NCBI GenBank assembly: GCA_031428275.1
Contig: JANPPC010000001.1
Coordinates: 1-64,000 of the forward strand
Length of the DNA: 64,000 nucleotides
Direction of reading: 5' to 3'
DNA from: Pseudobdellovibrio sp031428275
Lineage (GTDB): Bacteria; Bdellovibrionota; Bdellovibrionia; Bdellovibrionales; Bdellovibrionaceae
Below the pieces are notes generated by a model. That model was not told where the DNA came from, searched no databases, and saw nothing but the letters and a program-made list of their open reading frames with translations. Below, one piece after another: positions 7,690-15,745 of this stretch (the first letter of the stretch is position 1; every line of letters begins with the position of its first letter). The translations under genes were made by a program, and so were the position numbers.

Positions 7690-7863
7690 AAATGCGTACA
7701 TTCGTGAGTTATTCGCAATCAAACCTGTTTAAACCAGGATGTCATACTAGAGATCATCCCAGAAGTGATACAGCTAAAATTAGAATAGCCAAGCAAAAAT
7801 AGATGAAACTGAATGCCGCCACTGACCAAGCTAACTATTTAGTAAGCATTAGGGAGAAAAGTT

Positions 7864-8346
7864 ATGAGCGAAACTAATTTAAAATTTGATCCAAAACTAG
7901 ATTTAATGTTTGAAAGAGTCGTCGATGTGCCTCCGAATCTTGTTTGGGATGCTTGGACTAAACCAGAGCACCTTTTAAAATGGTTCACTCCTGCGCCATG
8001 GAAAACAATAGATGCTGAAGTTGATCTGAGACCTGGCGGGATATTTCGCACCATAATGCAATCACCCGAGGGTGAAAATGTGCTTAATATAGGTTGCTAT
8101 CTTGAGGTCGTGAAAAATAAAAAGTTAGTTTTTACTGATTCTCTGCTTCCAGGGTTTCGCCCGTCGCCTAAGCCTTACTTTACAGCGGCAATTTTTCTTG
8201 AGCCACATGGTCAGGGTACAAAATATAAAGTAATCGCCATGCACCAAACCGAAGAAGGCAAAACAAAGCACGAAGAAATGGGTTTTGCGTACGGCTGGGG
8301 CCTGGCGCTAGATCAGTTAGTAGCCCTGATGAAGTCGAACAAATAA
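7864..8346 (+). CDS. SRPBCC-fold protein, AHSA1/polyketide-cyclase-like
   Basis: The 160-residue protein begins with the typical AHSA1 opening: FERVVDVPPNLVWDAWTKPEHLLKWFTP. Conserved DLRPGGIFRTIM, GCYLEVVKNKKLVFTDS, and a final helix MGFAYGWGLALDQLVALM follow. These are START/SRPBCC cavities that bind small hydrophobic ligands; despite the family name, bacterial members are not shown to activate Hsp90. AGGGAGAAAAG precedes the ATG. It has no operon partner and the ligand is unknown. Confidence 0.88.
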   Translation: MSETNLKFDPKLDLMFERVVDVPPNLVWDAWTKPEHLLKWFTPAPWKTIDAEVDLRPGGIFRTIMQSPEGENVLNIGCYLEVVKNKKLVFTDSLLPGFRPSPKPYFTAAIFLEPHGQGTKYKVIAMHQTEEGKTKHEEMGFAYGWGLALDQLVALMKSNK

Positions 8347-8460
8347 TACGATAGTTAAAGACGCGAGCTTAGCAGGTGTATTTACGTGCGTAGTTGATCT
8401 CCCGACTGGTCTTCTTTTTGTTGTTTACAAGCACCAGTTCTAATACCAAAGAAGGAGCTA

Positions 8461-8928
8461 ATGAAAGTGAAAATTCCTAAGCATGTTAAAGAGATTCAAA
8501 TTCATATTTCGGCTAAAAAAGGATTGGTCATAAAACATATAGCAGAAAAGCCAGTAAAAATTTTCTTTAAGCCCGTGCTAATTGAATCTAAGAAAAAAAC
8601 TTCACCCACGAATGTGAAATACTTTAATATAGCGGGCACAGCCCATCACATTAAGACTTCAGCTAAGATCCAGAAACTTAGCAAAATGGAAGACCTTTGC
8701 AAAATTACGATAAAACATGAATGGAATAATAAGCACGACCCCTACGCTTGCGCCATTTACTGCAATAAAATAAAACTTGGCTACATTCCACGACATTTAA
8801 ACAAAGATTTTATTGCGAAAGCTAAGAATAAAATTAGATATAGTTTCTTTGTTTGTAATCTAACGAGCTATGACTTCACGGAAAGCGCAAGCGTAGGCCC
8901 ATTGGTTATCGCTGTTAGGCAACGCTAA
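8461..8928 (+). CDS. stand-alone HIRAN-domain protein
   Basis: A 155-residue basic protein. Residues about 55-150 form a HIRAN domain: YFNIAGTAHH, then HEWNNKHDPYACAIYC, then KLGYIPRHLNKDF. HIRAN domains bind single-stranded 3' DNA ends in HLTF/Rad5 helicases and occur alone or with nucleases in bacteria. The N-terminal 50 residues are lysine-rich and unassigned. A good GAAGGAG site precedes the ATG. No helicase or nuclease is adjacent. A DNA-end-binding role is family inference. Confidence 0.78.
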   Translation: MKVKIPKHVKEIQIHISAKKGLVIKHIAEKPVKIFFKPVLIESKKKTSPTNVKYFNIAGTAHHIKTSAKIQKLSKMEDLCKITIKHEWNNKHDPYACAIYCNKIKLGYIPRHLNKDFIAKAKNKIRYSFFVCNLTSYDFTESASVGPLVIAVRQR

Positions 8929-9050
8929 GAACCCAAATAAAATCGACTGCCATTAATGACCATGCTGGCTTTAAAAAGTAGAAGCACATGAAAGGAAATA
9001 GAACAGTGAACTTTATTGTAAGTATAAATCGGCTCTTACCTTGTCTTCAC

Positions 9051-9069
9051 GTTCTGTTTTTTACAGAAC
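9051..9069. terminator. hairpin between convergent HIRAN and BLUF genes
   Basis: GTTCTGT-TTTTT-ACAGAAC is a perfect 7-bp stem between two convergent genes. The flanking bases weakly extend it. Probably a terminator for one or both. Confidence 0.45.
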
Positions 9070-9159
9070 TTCAATAAAAGTGTTGGTTAAGTAAAAGTAG
9101 TTTTTTCTTTAATTCAATGAATGTCGTTTCACTAAATTTAGTTGTAACAAAAAGTTTGG

Positions 9160-9588
9160 CTATTCGAACTTTCGTGTTCCCTTCGAGAAGCGTGAAAGAA
9201 CTGCGGCGATCGTTGACTTTAGCTTCGCCTCGCTTCCATTGCCTCCAAGCTCGAGCAGATCAATAATATCTTGGGCTGTTTCGTTTACGTCGGGTGTCTC
9301 TAAAAATGCCATGCTCCAGTCAGACATAAAACGTTCTGAACTTTTGGTTTTACCAATCAATTTAACATTTCGGTGTCTTTTATCTTTAGCGACTTTATCA
9401 TATATCATTTGAACATCTGCTTCGGCTCCTTCTAAAAGCTGAATGAAGTGCCCCTCGCGAAAAATTAAGAAGCCGGTCACGTTAATTTTGGGGTTTTTAG
9501 TTCTTGCTACGTTTAATATTTCTTGTAGATGGTTTGGTTCAAAAAAACGTGTTACTTGGCTGCGATAGACTAGATGTAGTAATTCCAT
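9160..9588 (-). CDS. BLUF-domain blue-light photoreceptor
   Basis: The 142-residue protein is a BLUF domain plus a short helical tail. BLUF binds FAD and rearranges a Tyr-Gln hydrogen-bond network on blue light. The key positions match the cyanobacterial PixD numbering exactly: Tyr8, Asn32, Gln50, Trp91 and Met93. The NVTGFL and GHFIQLLEG motifs are also present. There is no output domain, so it must act by protein contact like PixD or by an associated two-component system. It is divergent from a response regulator/histidine kinase pair, which is the obvious candidate partner. Confidence 0.92.
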   Translation of the reverse strand: MELLHLVYRSQVTRFFEPNHLQEILNVARTKNPKINVTGFLIFREGHFIQLLEGAEADVQMIYDKVAKDKRHRNVKLIGKTKSSERFMSDWSMAFLETPDVNETAQDIIDLLELGGNGSEAKLKSTIAAVLSRFSKGTRKFE

Positions 9589-9589
9589 A

Positions 9590-9709
9590 TTAATTAAATA
9601 GTGATTTCAAGGCTTTCAGGGCCTCTACGTCGATCCTTTCGCCTAAAATGTTCGCCAATTTTTCCTCTTCTGTCGCATAGTGTATCTTATGTCTTATCGA
9701 CATAAACAT
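9590..9709 (-). CDS. possible small ORF upstream of BLUF
   Basis: A 39-codon frame (MFMSIRHKIHYATEEEKLAN, then ILGERIDVEALKALKSLFN) ends one base before the BLUF ATG. The composition is protein-like (amphipathic C-terminal helix), and tight spacing would allow coupling. There is no clear ribosome-binding site, and the start overlaps a TTATGTC/GACATAA inverted repeat (9687-9705) that could instead be an operator of the divergent promoter. Uncertain. Confidence 0.3.
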   Translation of the reverse strand: MFMSIRHKIHYATEEEKLANILGERIDVEALKALKSLFN

Positions 9710-9781
9710 AGTAAAACTTGATCGATTATTATTCTAAAACGAGACACTTTAGATAGTGGTGGGAACCTCCGATAAGATATA

Positions 9782-10159
9782 ATGAGCGAAAGAAGATCCA
9801 TCTTAATTGTCGACGACGACGATATCTTAAGAGAAACCATCGCGTATGGTTTTAAAAGACACGATTATAAGGTGTTTGTTGCTTGCAATGGCCAAGAAGC
9901 ATTGCAGATATTTAAAGAAGAAGAAATAGAAGTAATTTTAAGCGACGTACAAATGCCAAACGGCAATGGATTCGATTTACTAAAAGCAGTTCGCGAAATT
10001 TTATCTAAGCAGACGGTATTTATTTTGATGACAGGTTACACCAATTTACCTGTACAAGCTGCTTTAGATGCTGGGGCAGACAAAGTTATTGATAAGCCTT
10101 TCGATCAAAAGCAACTGATTCAGGACATTGAAATTGTTTCGAATCTTGTTAGGCTATAG
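9782..10159 (+). CDS. single-domain response regulator
   Basis: A 125-residue receiver domain without output domain. Seen: the acidic pocket DDDD at 11-14, phospho-acceptor Asp55 in SDVQMP, the switch Thr84 in LMTGYT, and Lys105 in DKPF. It is followed after two bases by a PAS histidine kinase, so the pair is co-transcribed. With no DNA-binding domain, it probably acts by protein interaction (CheY/Spo0F-like). The promoter region is shared with the divergent BLUF gene. Confidence 0.9.
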   Translation: MSERRSILIVDDDDILRETIAYGFKRHDYKVFVACNGQEALQIFKEEEIEVILSDVQMPNGNGFDLLKAVREILSKQTVFILMTGYTNLPVQAALDAGADKVIDKPFDQKQLIQDIEIVSNLVRL

Positions 10160-10161
10160 TA

Positions 10162-11277
10162 GTGAAAAACAGGCTTAAATCTGATAATAATTTCGTACAA
10201 ATTTTAGACGCGCTAGATGACATGGTCTTGGTAAAAGATTCCGCGTCAAAAGTTGTTTGGGCGAATAAAGCTTTCTGCAAATTTTACGGTATGAACATTG
10301 AGCAACTAGCCGGTTTAATTGATGCTCCTCACAGCAAACCAGATTACACCCAAAAATATGTTCAAGACGATGCGTGGATTTTTGCGAACGGCAAGACGCT
10401 AGATATTCCGGAAGAAACGGTCGTACGCAGCGATGGCGTTGAAAGAATCTTTCATACCGTCAAATCTCCAATTTTTGATGCTGACGGTGCCGTTGAAATG
10501 TCGGTTGGTATTTCGCGAGATATCACCGATCAAATAGAGTTGTTTAAGTCTATTGAAGCCCAGCGCGCCCAACTTGTGTATAGTTCCAAAATGGCGACCC
10601 TGGGTGAAATGGCTGGTGGGATGGCTCACGAAATAAATACCCCCTTAGCGGCCATAAAAATGATGTCTGGTCAAATCTGCGAAATTTTGATGGAAGAAGT
10701 TCTAGACCTAGAGCAAATCAAGAAAAGTGCTGAGCGAATCGAAATGACAACCAGTCGCATTTCGAAAATTATCGATGGCCTACGCAAATTTTCGCGGGAT
10801 GGTAGTCGAGATTCATATGTGAATAGTTCTTTATCAAAACTGGTCGATGAAACTTTGTCGTTTTGCCGTGAACGCCTAATTAATCGTGGGATTGAGCTTC
10901 AAATACTGAATGACGGTCCAGAAATTTTCTTAGATTGTAGTTCTATTCAGCTTTCCCAAGTTCTATTGAATTTGCTGAATAACTCGATCGATGCTGTTTC
11001 CGAAATTGAATCCCAAAAGAAAATTACCATTGAAACAAGTCTAAATCTAAACCAGGTTCAGATTTCAATTAGCGACACAGGGCCCGGCATTGAACCAACA
11101 CTGCGTGCTAAAATATTTGATCCATTTTTTACGACTAAAGCAATTGGCGCAGGAACAGGACTTGGACTGAGTATTTCAAGAGGAATCATTCGTTCCCATG
11201 GAGGCGAGCTAACTTTGGATGAAAGCTCTAAGTCCGCTAAGTTTTTAATTCGTATGCCACAAAAAAGTCAAAAATAA
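10162..11277 (+). CDS. PAS-domain sensor histidine kinase
   Basis: A 371-residue soluble kinase starting at GTG. Domain order: PAS (residues about 12-120, with DMVLVKDSASKVVWANKAFC and a C-terminal SVGISRDITD typical of PAC), HisKA with GGMAHEINTPL and phospho-acceptor His156, then HATPase_c. The last has an N-box (LLNLLNNSIDAV), G1 DTGPGI, F-box DPFFTTK and G2 GTGLGLSIS. No membrane segment, so the signal is cytoplasmic. The PAS lacks an obvious haem or flavin signature. It is likely to phosphorylate the response regulator just upstream. Linkage to the divergent BLUF receptor is inferred from position only. Confidence 0.92.
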   Translation: MKNRLKSDNNFVQILDALDDMVLVKDSASKVVWANKAFCKFYGMNIEQLAGLIDAPHSKPDYTQKYVQDDAWIFANGKTLDIPEETVVRSDGVERIFHTVKSPIFDADGAVEMSVGISRDITDQIELFKSIEAQRAQLVYSSKMATLGEMAGGMAHEINTPLAAIKMMSGQICEILMEEVLDLEQIKKSAERIEMTTSRISKIIDGLRKFSRDGSRDSYVNSSLSKLVDETLSFCRERLINRGIELQILNDGPEIFLDCSSIQLSQVLLNLLNNSIDAVSEIESQKKITIETSLNLNQVQISISDTGPGIEPTLRAKIFDPFFTTKAIGAGTGLGLSISRGIIRSHGGELTLDESSKSAKFLIRMPQKSQK

Positions 11278-11593
11278 TTCTTAAGAATCCGACCATGCGA
11301 TTTGGTACAGTCAAATATGAATTAAAAAAAAAGATCTAAAAAGACATAGATTGATTTTTCATGGCCGCAATCTGTTTAAGAACGCCTTACATATCAGAAA
11401 CTATTTTAAATAGTTTTGCAGTTTGAAAAAGCTTTTTACAAAAATAATTATAATAAGAACTGGTACAAGTATTCTTTAAGGCGATACTGATCGATATCGT
11501 AAGGCCTGCTTTCTTAGCGAGCATAAGATAAGTCTAGTACAGTCATTGTTACAATTAACTTGCGCGGCAGCTAAAATCGCCTAAACTAACCGC
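11278..11593. other. intergenic, no gene found
   Basis: A 316-base gap after the kinase. It is AT-rich, with a small TTCTTAAGAA palindrome right after the stop and otherwise no convincing frame, RNA or repeat. It presumably contains the promoter of the azoreductase gene. Confidence 0.5.
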
Positions 11594-12208
11594 ATGAAAA
11601 CACTCATCGTAAAATATCTTCCGTCGGGAGCTCGCTCTCATACTTTAAAACTTCTAAATTCGTTTACGAATGCTATTGAAGGTCGATCGGTCGAAACGGT
11701 CGATTTACTAACTGAGAAGCCACCGTTTTTTACTGAAGCAAGTATGGCCGCTTACGGTAAACGCAATTATATGAAACAGTCGCTGATTGATGCCGAAGCC
11801 TTAGCGCTAGCGCCGCATGATCGTTTGATCAAACAGTTTATGGCTGCAGATGTTGTGGTGATGGCTTACCCGATGCATAACTTTGGTATGCCTGGAATTG
11901 TAAAAACTTATTTCGATGCGATTATGTTTAATGGTGAAACTTTTGAAATGGGTAAAAAATTAATGGCTGGCAAGAAAGCTTTAACTTTATATACCGCAGG
12001 CGGAATTTATACTGCTGATCACGTCGCACTTGAATATCCGCACTGGGACACTTTAAGTCTTAATGCCAAAATTAATTTTGGCTTTATGGGTTTTGACGAG
12101 ACAGAAGTGATTGCTTCTTCATTGCGTGACCCAGCGACTGAGCCAGACCGAATGAAGGTCGCTCAAGAAAAAATCACGGCTTTAGTTAATAAGTGGTACA
12201 GCAAATAG
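11594..12208 (+). CDS. azoR: FMN-dependent NADH-azoreductase/quinone reductase
   Basis: A 204-residue flavodoxin-fold reductase of the AzoR family. These are homodimeric FMN enzymes that reduce quinones and azo compounds by two electrons. Seen: the first strand TLIVKYLPSGARSHTLK with the phosphate-binding SHT, DVVVMAYPMHNFGMPGIVKTYFD (flavin and dimer motif, family PMYNF-P-LK-YFD), and LYTAGGIY. The first 10 residues differ a little from E. coli AzoR, but length is normal. It is followed after about 30 bases by a second OYE in the same direction, giving a likely electrophile/quinone detoxification unit. Confidence 0.85.
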   Translation: MKTLIVKYLPSGARSHTLKLLNSFTNAIEGRSVETVDLLTEKPPFFTEASMAAYGKRNYMKQSLIDAEALALAPHDRLIKQFMAADVVVMAYPMHNFGMPGIVKTYFDAIMFNGETFEMGKKLMAGKKALTLYTAGGIYTADHVALEYPHWDTLSLNAKINFGFMGFDETEVIASSLRDPATEPDRMKVAQEKITALVNKWYSK

Positions 12209-12241
12209 TTTTAATTTTCTCTGATCTTGAAAGAAAATAAA

Positions 12242-13276
12242 ATGAAATCTCTTTTTAAAAGTTTTGAATTCAAATCTTTGAAGTTAAAAAACCGTATCGT
12301 GATGGCGCCGATGACGCGTTCATTCTCGCCGAACGGAATTCCGGGCGAAAACGTCGCTGATTACTACGAGCGGCGCGCAGAAGGTGACGTCGGACTAATT
12401 CTTTCAGAAGGAACAGTGATCGATCGTGCGGGCTCTTCGAATGATTCTAAAATTCCTAAATTTCACGGCGAAGCTTCTTTAATCGCATGGAAGCATGTGA
12501 TCGATCGGGTGCATGGCAAGCACGGTGCTATGGCACCGCAGATTTGGCACATGGGCGCGGTCACACCCGGAGCCCCGTATGAAGGGCCTGACACGATGTC
12601 AGAAAAGGATATTACTGACACCATTGCGGCGTACGCATCAGCGGCCGCTTCGGCGAAAAAATTGGGGTTCGACGCGGTCGAACTTCACGGAGCACACGGA
12701 TATCTGATTGATCAATTTTTTTATACCGCGATGAATTCTAGAAATGATCGTTACGGTGGTAAAACAATTACCGATAGAAATAGATTTGCAGTTGAAGTTT
12801 TAAAATCTGTACGCGCTGCCGTTGGGCCAGACTTTACTGTTATAATGCGTCTGTCTCAGTGGAAACAACAAGACTATGCTTACCGTATTGCTAAGACGCC
12901 GAAAGAAATGGAAGAGTGGCTTATTCCGCTAAAAGATGCGGGTGCGGATATCTTTCATTGTTCGCAGCGCCGATTCTGGGAAACCGAATTTGAAGGATCA
13001 GATCTGAATTTTGCGGGCTGGGCAAAGAAAATTACTGGGCAGCCAACAATCACCGTCGGATCAGTTGGTCTTTCAAGCGACTTCTTTGGCGCCTTCGCAG
13101 GCGAATCATCAGAGCCATCAAATCTTGATGAACTGCTGCGAAGATTTGATCGCGGCGATTTTGATTTAGTTGCGGTCGGGCGCGCGATTCTGCAAGACCC
13201 TCAGTGGGTTCAAAAAATTCATAACGGTTCTAAAACGCAATCGTTCACAAAAGAGGCTCTGGCTAAGCTTTACTAA
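12242..13276 (+). CDS. NADH:flavin oxidoreductase, OYE family, second copy
   Basis: A 344-residue OYE-type TIM barrel. Seen: LKLKNRIVMAPMTRSFSPNG, WHMGAVT, FDAVELHGAHGYLIDQFFYTAMNSRNDRYGG (split across the barrel centre; His/His rather than the His/Asn pair of the copy at 6032), and the FMN phosphate site VAVGRAILQDPQWV near the C terminus. I place the start at the ATG at 12242; a TTG at 12227 would add five residues. It lies 33 bases after azoR. The two OYEs are clearly divergent, so different substrates are likely. Confidence 0.9.
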   Translation: MKSLFKSFEFKSLKLKNRIVMAPMTRSFSPNGIPGENVADYYERRAEGDVGLILSEGTVIDRAGSSNDSKIPKFHGEASLIAWKHVIDRVHGKHGAMAPQIWHMGAVTPGAPYEGPDTMSEKDITDTIAAYASAAASAKKLGFDAVELHGAHGYLIDQFFYTAMNSRNDRYGGKTITDRNRFAVEVLKSVRAAVGPDFTVIMRLSQWKQQDYAYRIAKTPKEMEEWLIPLKDAGADIFHCSQRRFWETEFEGSDLNFAGWAKKITGQPTITVGSVGLSSDFFGAFAGESSEPSNLDELLRRFDRGDFDLVAVGRAILQDPQWVQKIHNGSKTQSFTKEALAKLY

Positions 13277-13311
13277 ATTCTGAGCTCAGAAAGAAAATAG
13301 CGGGGAAAAAA

Positions 13312-13710
13312 ATGAGATCCGTACTACGCATTCTGCTAGGTCTTATTCTTGTTTTCATAGGCACCAGTCACTTAACTTTTTCGCGCGCTGAATTTTTAGC
13401 GCAAGTTCCCAGCTGGGTACCGATGAACCCCGATTTAGTCGTCGTACTTTCGGGAATCGTCGAGATCGCCCTAGGTCTATCGTTGCTTTTTGTTTCAAAG
13501 TACCGAGTACACGTCGGAATAATAACGGCTCTATTTTTTATCGCTATCTTTCCGGGAAATATATCGCAATACGTTAATAGCGTCGATGCTTTCGGACTTA
13601 ACACGGACACCAGTCGATTCATTCGTTTATTTTTTCAGCCGGTTTTGGTGGCTTGGGCATTGTACGCGACGGCAGCTTGGAAAAATCGACACCAAATTTT
13701 TGGTAATTAG
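13312..13710 (+). CDS. DoxX-like small membrane protein
   Basis: A 132-residue protein with four membrane spans: LRILLGLILVFIGTSHL, LVVVLSGIVEIALGLSLLF, VGIITALFFIAIFPGN, and FFQPVLVAWALYATAAW. The opening and the GIVEIALG segment match DoxX/MauE-like quinone-associated membrane proteins. AGCGGGGAAA precedes the ATG, and it follows the OYE by 35 bases, so it probably belongs to the azoR-OYE unit. Function within that unit is unknown. Confidence 0.75.
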   Translation: MRSVLRILLGLILVFIGTSHLTFSRAEFLAQVPSWVPMNPDLVVVLSGIVEIALGLSLLFVSKYRVHVGIITALFFIAIFPGNISQYVNSVDAFGLNTDTSRFIRLFFQPVLVAWALYATAAWKNRHQIFGN

Positions 13711-13724
13711 ATCTTACGCATTAT

Positions 13725-13765
13725 CGGTTTTAAGCACATACTGTTCTAAGTAAAGCTTAAAACCG
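13725..13765. promoter_or_regulatory. perfect 11-bp stem in the leader of the secreted peroxidase
   Basis: CGGTTTTAAGC and GCTTAAAACCG form a perfect stem with a 19-base loop. It ends exactly where the GGAG ribosome-binding site of the next gene begins. It lacks a following T-run, so it may be a weak terminator for the preceding unit or a structure controlling translation of the peroxidase. Confidence 0.5.
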
Positions 13766-13775
13766 GAGACCGAAC

Positions 13776-14342
13776 ATGCGTTTAAAATTTTTAGCCCCCG
13801 TACTTTTATTTTTAGTCACTCAGGCCGAAGTAACCTTTGCCGCAAGCCCAACGAACTTTTTTAGTCTGACAGCTAATACCGTCGAAGGCCAAAATGTTAA
13901 ATTTGAAAAATACAGCGGTAAAGTTGTATTATTAGCCAATACGGCATCGGGTTGTGGGTACACGCCTCAGTATAAAAATCTTCAAGCTCTGAATCAAAAG
14001 TACGCCGCAAAAGGTTTAGTTGTTTTAGGTTTTCCGAGCAACGACTTTGGTGGGCAAGAGCCCGGCACGAATCAAGAGATTAAAAAATTCTGCGATATTA
14101 ATTATAAAGTCGATTTTCAACTTTTTACAAAATTACCCGTTAGCGGACCAAAAATTCAACCGGTTTTTCAGTGGCTTAATAACAATAGCCCAAAAGAAAA
14201 TTCGGGGCCTGTTGAATGGAATTTCGAAAAGTTTTTAATTTCTAGAGACGGAAAATTAGTAAAAAGATATCTTTCGAAAATTTCACCAGAAAGTCCCGAA
14301 GTTGTTTCAGCTATCGAGGCCGAACTGAAAAAAACGAAGTAG
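13776..14342 (+). CDS. exported glutathione peroxidase
   Basis: A 188-residue peroxidase with an N-terminal signal peptide (cleavage likely after TFAA, residue 22-23). The thioredoxin-like fold has the peroxidatic Cys60 (NTASGCGYTPQY), Gln94 in GFPSNDFGGQEPGT and Trp148-Asn149 in VEWNFEKFL. This is the standard GPx catalytic tetrad with Cys instead of Sec. In bacteria such enzymes usually take electrons from thioredoxin. The signal peptide puts this one in the periplasm, unlike the cytoplasmic paralogue at 39275. The ATG at 13776 is set by GGAG eight bases upstream. Confidence 0.9.
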   Translation: MRLKFLAPVLLFLVTQAEVTFAASPTNFFSLTANTVEGQNVKFEKYSGKVVLLANTASGCGYTPQYKNLQALNQKYAAKGLVVLGFPSNDFGGQEPGTNQEIKKFCDINYKVDFQLFTKLPVSGPKIQPVFQWLNNNSPKENSGPVEWNFEKFLISRDGKLVKRYLSKISPESPEVVSAIEAELKKTK

Positions 14343-14367
14343 ATTCAATTTCAGTTAAAATAGAGAT

Positions 14368-15240
14368 CTATTTATAAAACCTTTTAGCCACACGATAAAT
14401 ATTTGCATAAGCTTCAACGCTTAATTCAATAGGTTCAGCGTAACCGCCGCCAAGTGCTAATGAAATAGGAATACGATTTTCCGACGCGAAAGAAAATACA
14501 ATTTCGTCTCGACGCATAAGACCCTCGAAGGTTAAATTCATTTTTCCAAGTTTATCTTCTTTAAGTGGGTCGACACCCATTTGATAAAAAATAAAATCGG
14601 GGGCGAAGTCAGTAATAACTGACATACCCTTTACTAACTGTTCTAGAAAGAGCTCGTCATCAGCGCCAGTTGGCAACGCAATATCAAGGTGCGAGGGAAC
14701 CTTGATAAATGGATAATTTTTTTCTCCGTGCATGCTAAAAATAAAAACGTCAGAGTCATCGCCAAGAATACTTGAATTACCATTTCCTTGATGAACATCT
14801 AAATCAATAATCGCAATTCGTTTGGCAAGTTTATTAATTTTCAGATAACGAGACGCCACGGCGATATCGTTAAAAACACAAAATCCTTCGCCGCGATCTG
14901 AATGGGCATGATGCGTTCCGCCCGCTAGATTACCACCAATACCATCGTTCAACGCAGCAAGAGCTGCACCCAAAGCACCGCCAACGGTGGCACAACTTCG
15001 CTGGTAGAGTTCGTAACTCCATGGAAAGCCAATTCGCTTTATTATCTTAATATCGATTTCACCCGTACGTATACTTTCGACATAAGTAAAATCGTGCGCC
15101 AAAGTTAAAAGCTGCTCAGTAGCCAGATCACTTTCGCGAAGCTCAGCGGTCGTTAAAATTTTTTGCTCAATCAAGTAATCGCGTAAAAGACGATACTTAG
15201 ACATTGGGAAGCAATCGACATTTTGTTGGCTATGTTTCAA
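14368..15240 (-). CDS. histone-deacetylase-like amidohydrolase, class IV type
   Basis: A 290-residue zinc deacetylase of the arginase/deacetylase superfamily, closest to the short class IV-like bacterial group. Seen: FPMSKYRLL at residues 11-19, GGTHHAHSDRGEGFCVFND with the catalytic His110-His111, zinc ligands Asp148 and His150 in IDLDVHQGNG, Asp224 in GVDPL, and LALGGGY with the catalytic Tyr near residue 268. The first beta strand usually found before FPM is shortened. Substrates are probably acylated small molecules or acetyl-lysine. It converges with the peroxidase gene. Confidence 0.88.
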   Translation of the reverse strand: MKHSQQNVDCFPMSKYRLLRDYLIEQKILTTAELRESDLATEQLLTLAHDFTYVESIRTGEIDIKIIKRIGFPWSYELYQRSCATVGGALGAALAALNDGIGGNLAGGTHHAHSDRGEGFCVFNDIAVASRYLKINKLAKRIAIIDLDVHQGNGNSSILGDDSDVFIFSMHGEKNYPFIKVPSHLDIALPTGADDELFLEQLVKGMSVITDFAPDFIFYQMGVDPLKEDKLGKMNLTFEGLMRRDEIVFSFASENRIPISLALGGGYAEPIELSVEAYANIYRVAKRFYK

Positions 15241-15252
15241 TGAGCTTAAATT

Positions 15253-15283
15253 AAGAACGCTCGGTATTTAACCGAGCGTTCTT
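15253..15283. terminator. strong hairpin upstream of the HDAC-like gene
   Basis: AAGAACGCTCGGT and ACCGAGCGTTCTT form a perfect 13-bp GC-rich stem with a 5-base loop. On the plus strand it runs into TTTT. It looks like an intrinsic terminator, yet no plus-strand gene ends just before it and it lies 12 bases beyond the HDAC start. Confidence 0.6.
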
Positions 15284-15745
15284 TTGGTTCCGAATTTATC
15301 TTAATTTTCAATTTCTATTGTGGTGGTGCAGTACCGGGAAGGTTTATTAATTCTAATCTTACATAGTGTATTCGGATCATTTTAAGCACACGTCCTCCTG
15401 TTAGTATTTACCTGCAGGAGTTTCGAACCTCCTAACACCAGCCCTCGTTTCACGGAGATAGCGGCGGCAGATGCAATACTATTCGGAGCAAATCGCCAAG
15501 ACTTGATTGGCTAAATTGAGACTTCGTTTGATTCTCAGGAAGAGAAACGCTAACTCATTGAAAAGTGCGAAAATTTAAATAGAAAGAATATATTATTTTT
15601 TTTGACTTGCGTTTTACTTCGGTTCGACATTAGGCCGTATGGGCGATTACTAGATCAAGATCTACATCGTAGATAAGTAGCTGACTTTGACTTTGAAGTT
15701 TTTCGAGGCTGTGACATTATAAATAAAAATTCGCGAAGGAAGTTT
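15284..15745. other. intergenic, no gene found
   Basis: A 460-base gap between the HDAC-like gene and the NHL lipoprotein. It holds short inverted repeats around 15403-15450 (CTCCTG...CAGGAG, AGGAG...CTCCT) but no open frame worth calling. A tRNA was considered and rejected. Promoters for both divergent genes must be here. Confidence 0.4.

Noticed and set aside
8988..9080. 29-codon frame after the HIRAN gene
   Set aside because: It runs through the hairpin at 9051-9069, which looks like a terminator, and has no protein-like pattern.
15395..15450. tRNA-like T-arm (AGGAG-GTTCGAAA-CTCCT on the minus strand)
   Set aside because: The loop is eight bases, the canonical G53-C61 pairing fails, and no acceptor, D or anticodon arm can be built around it.
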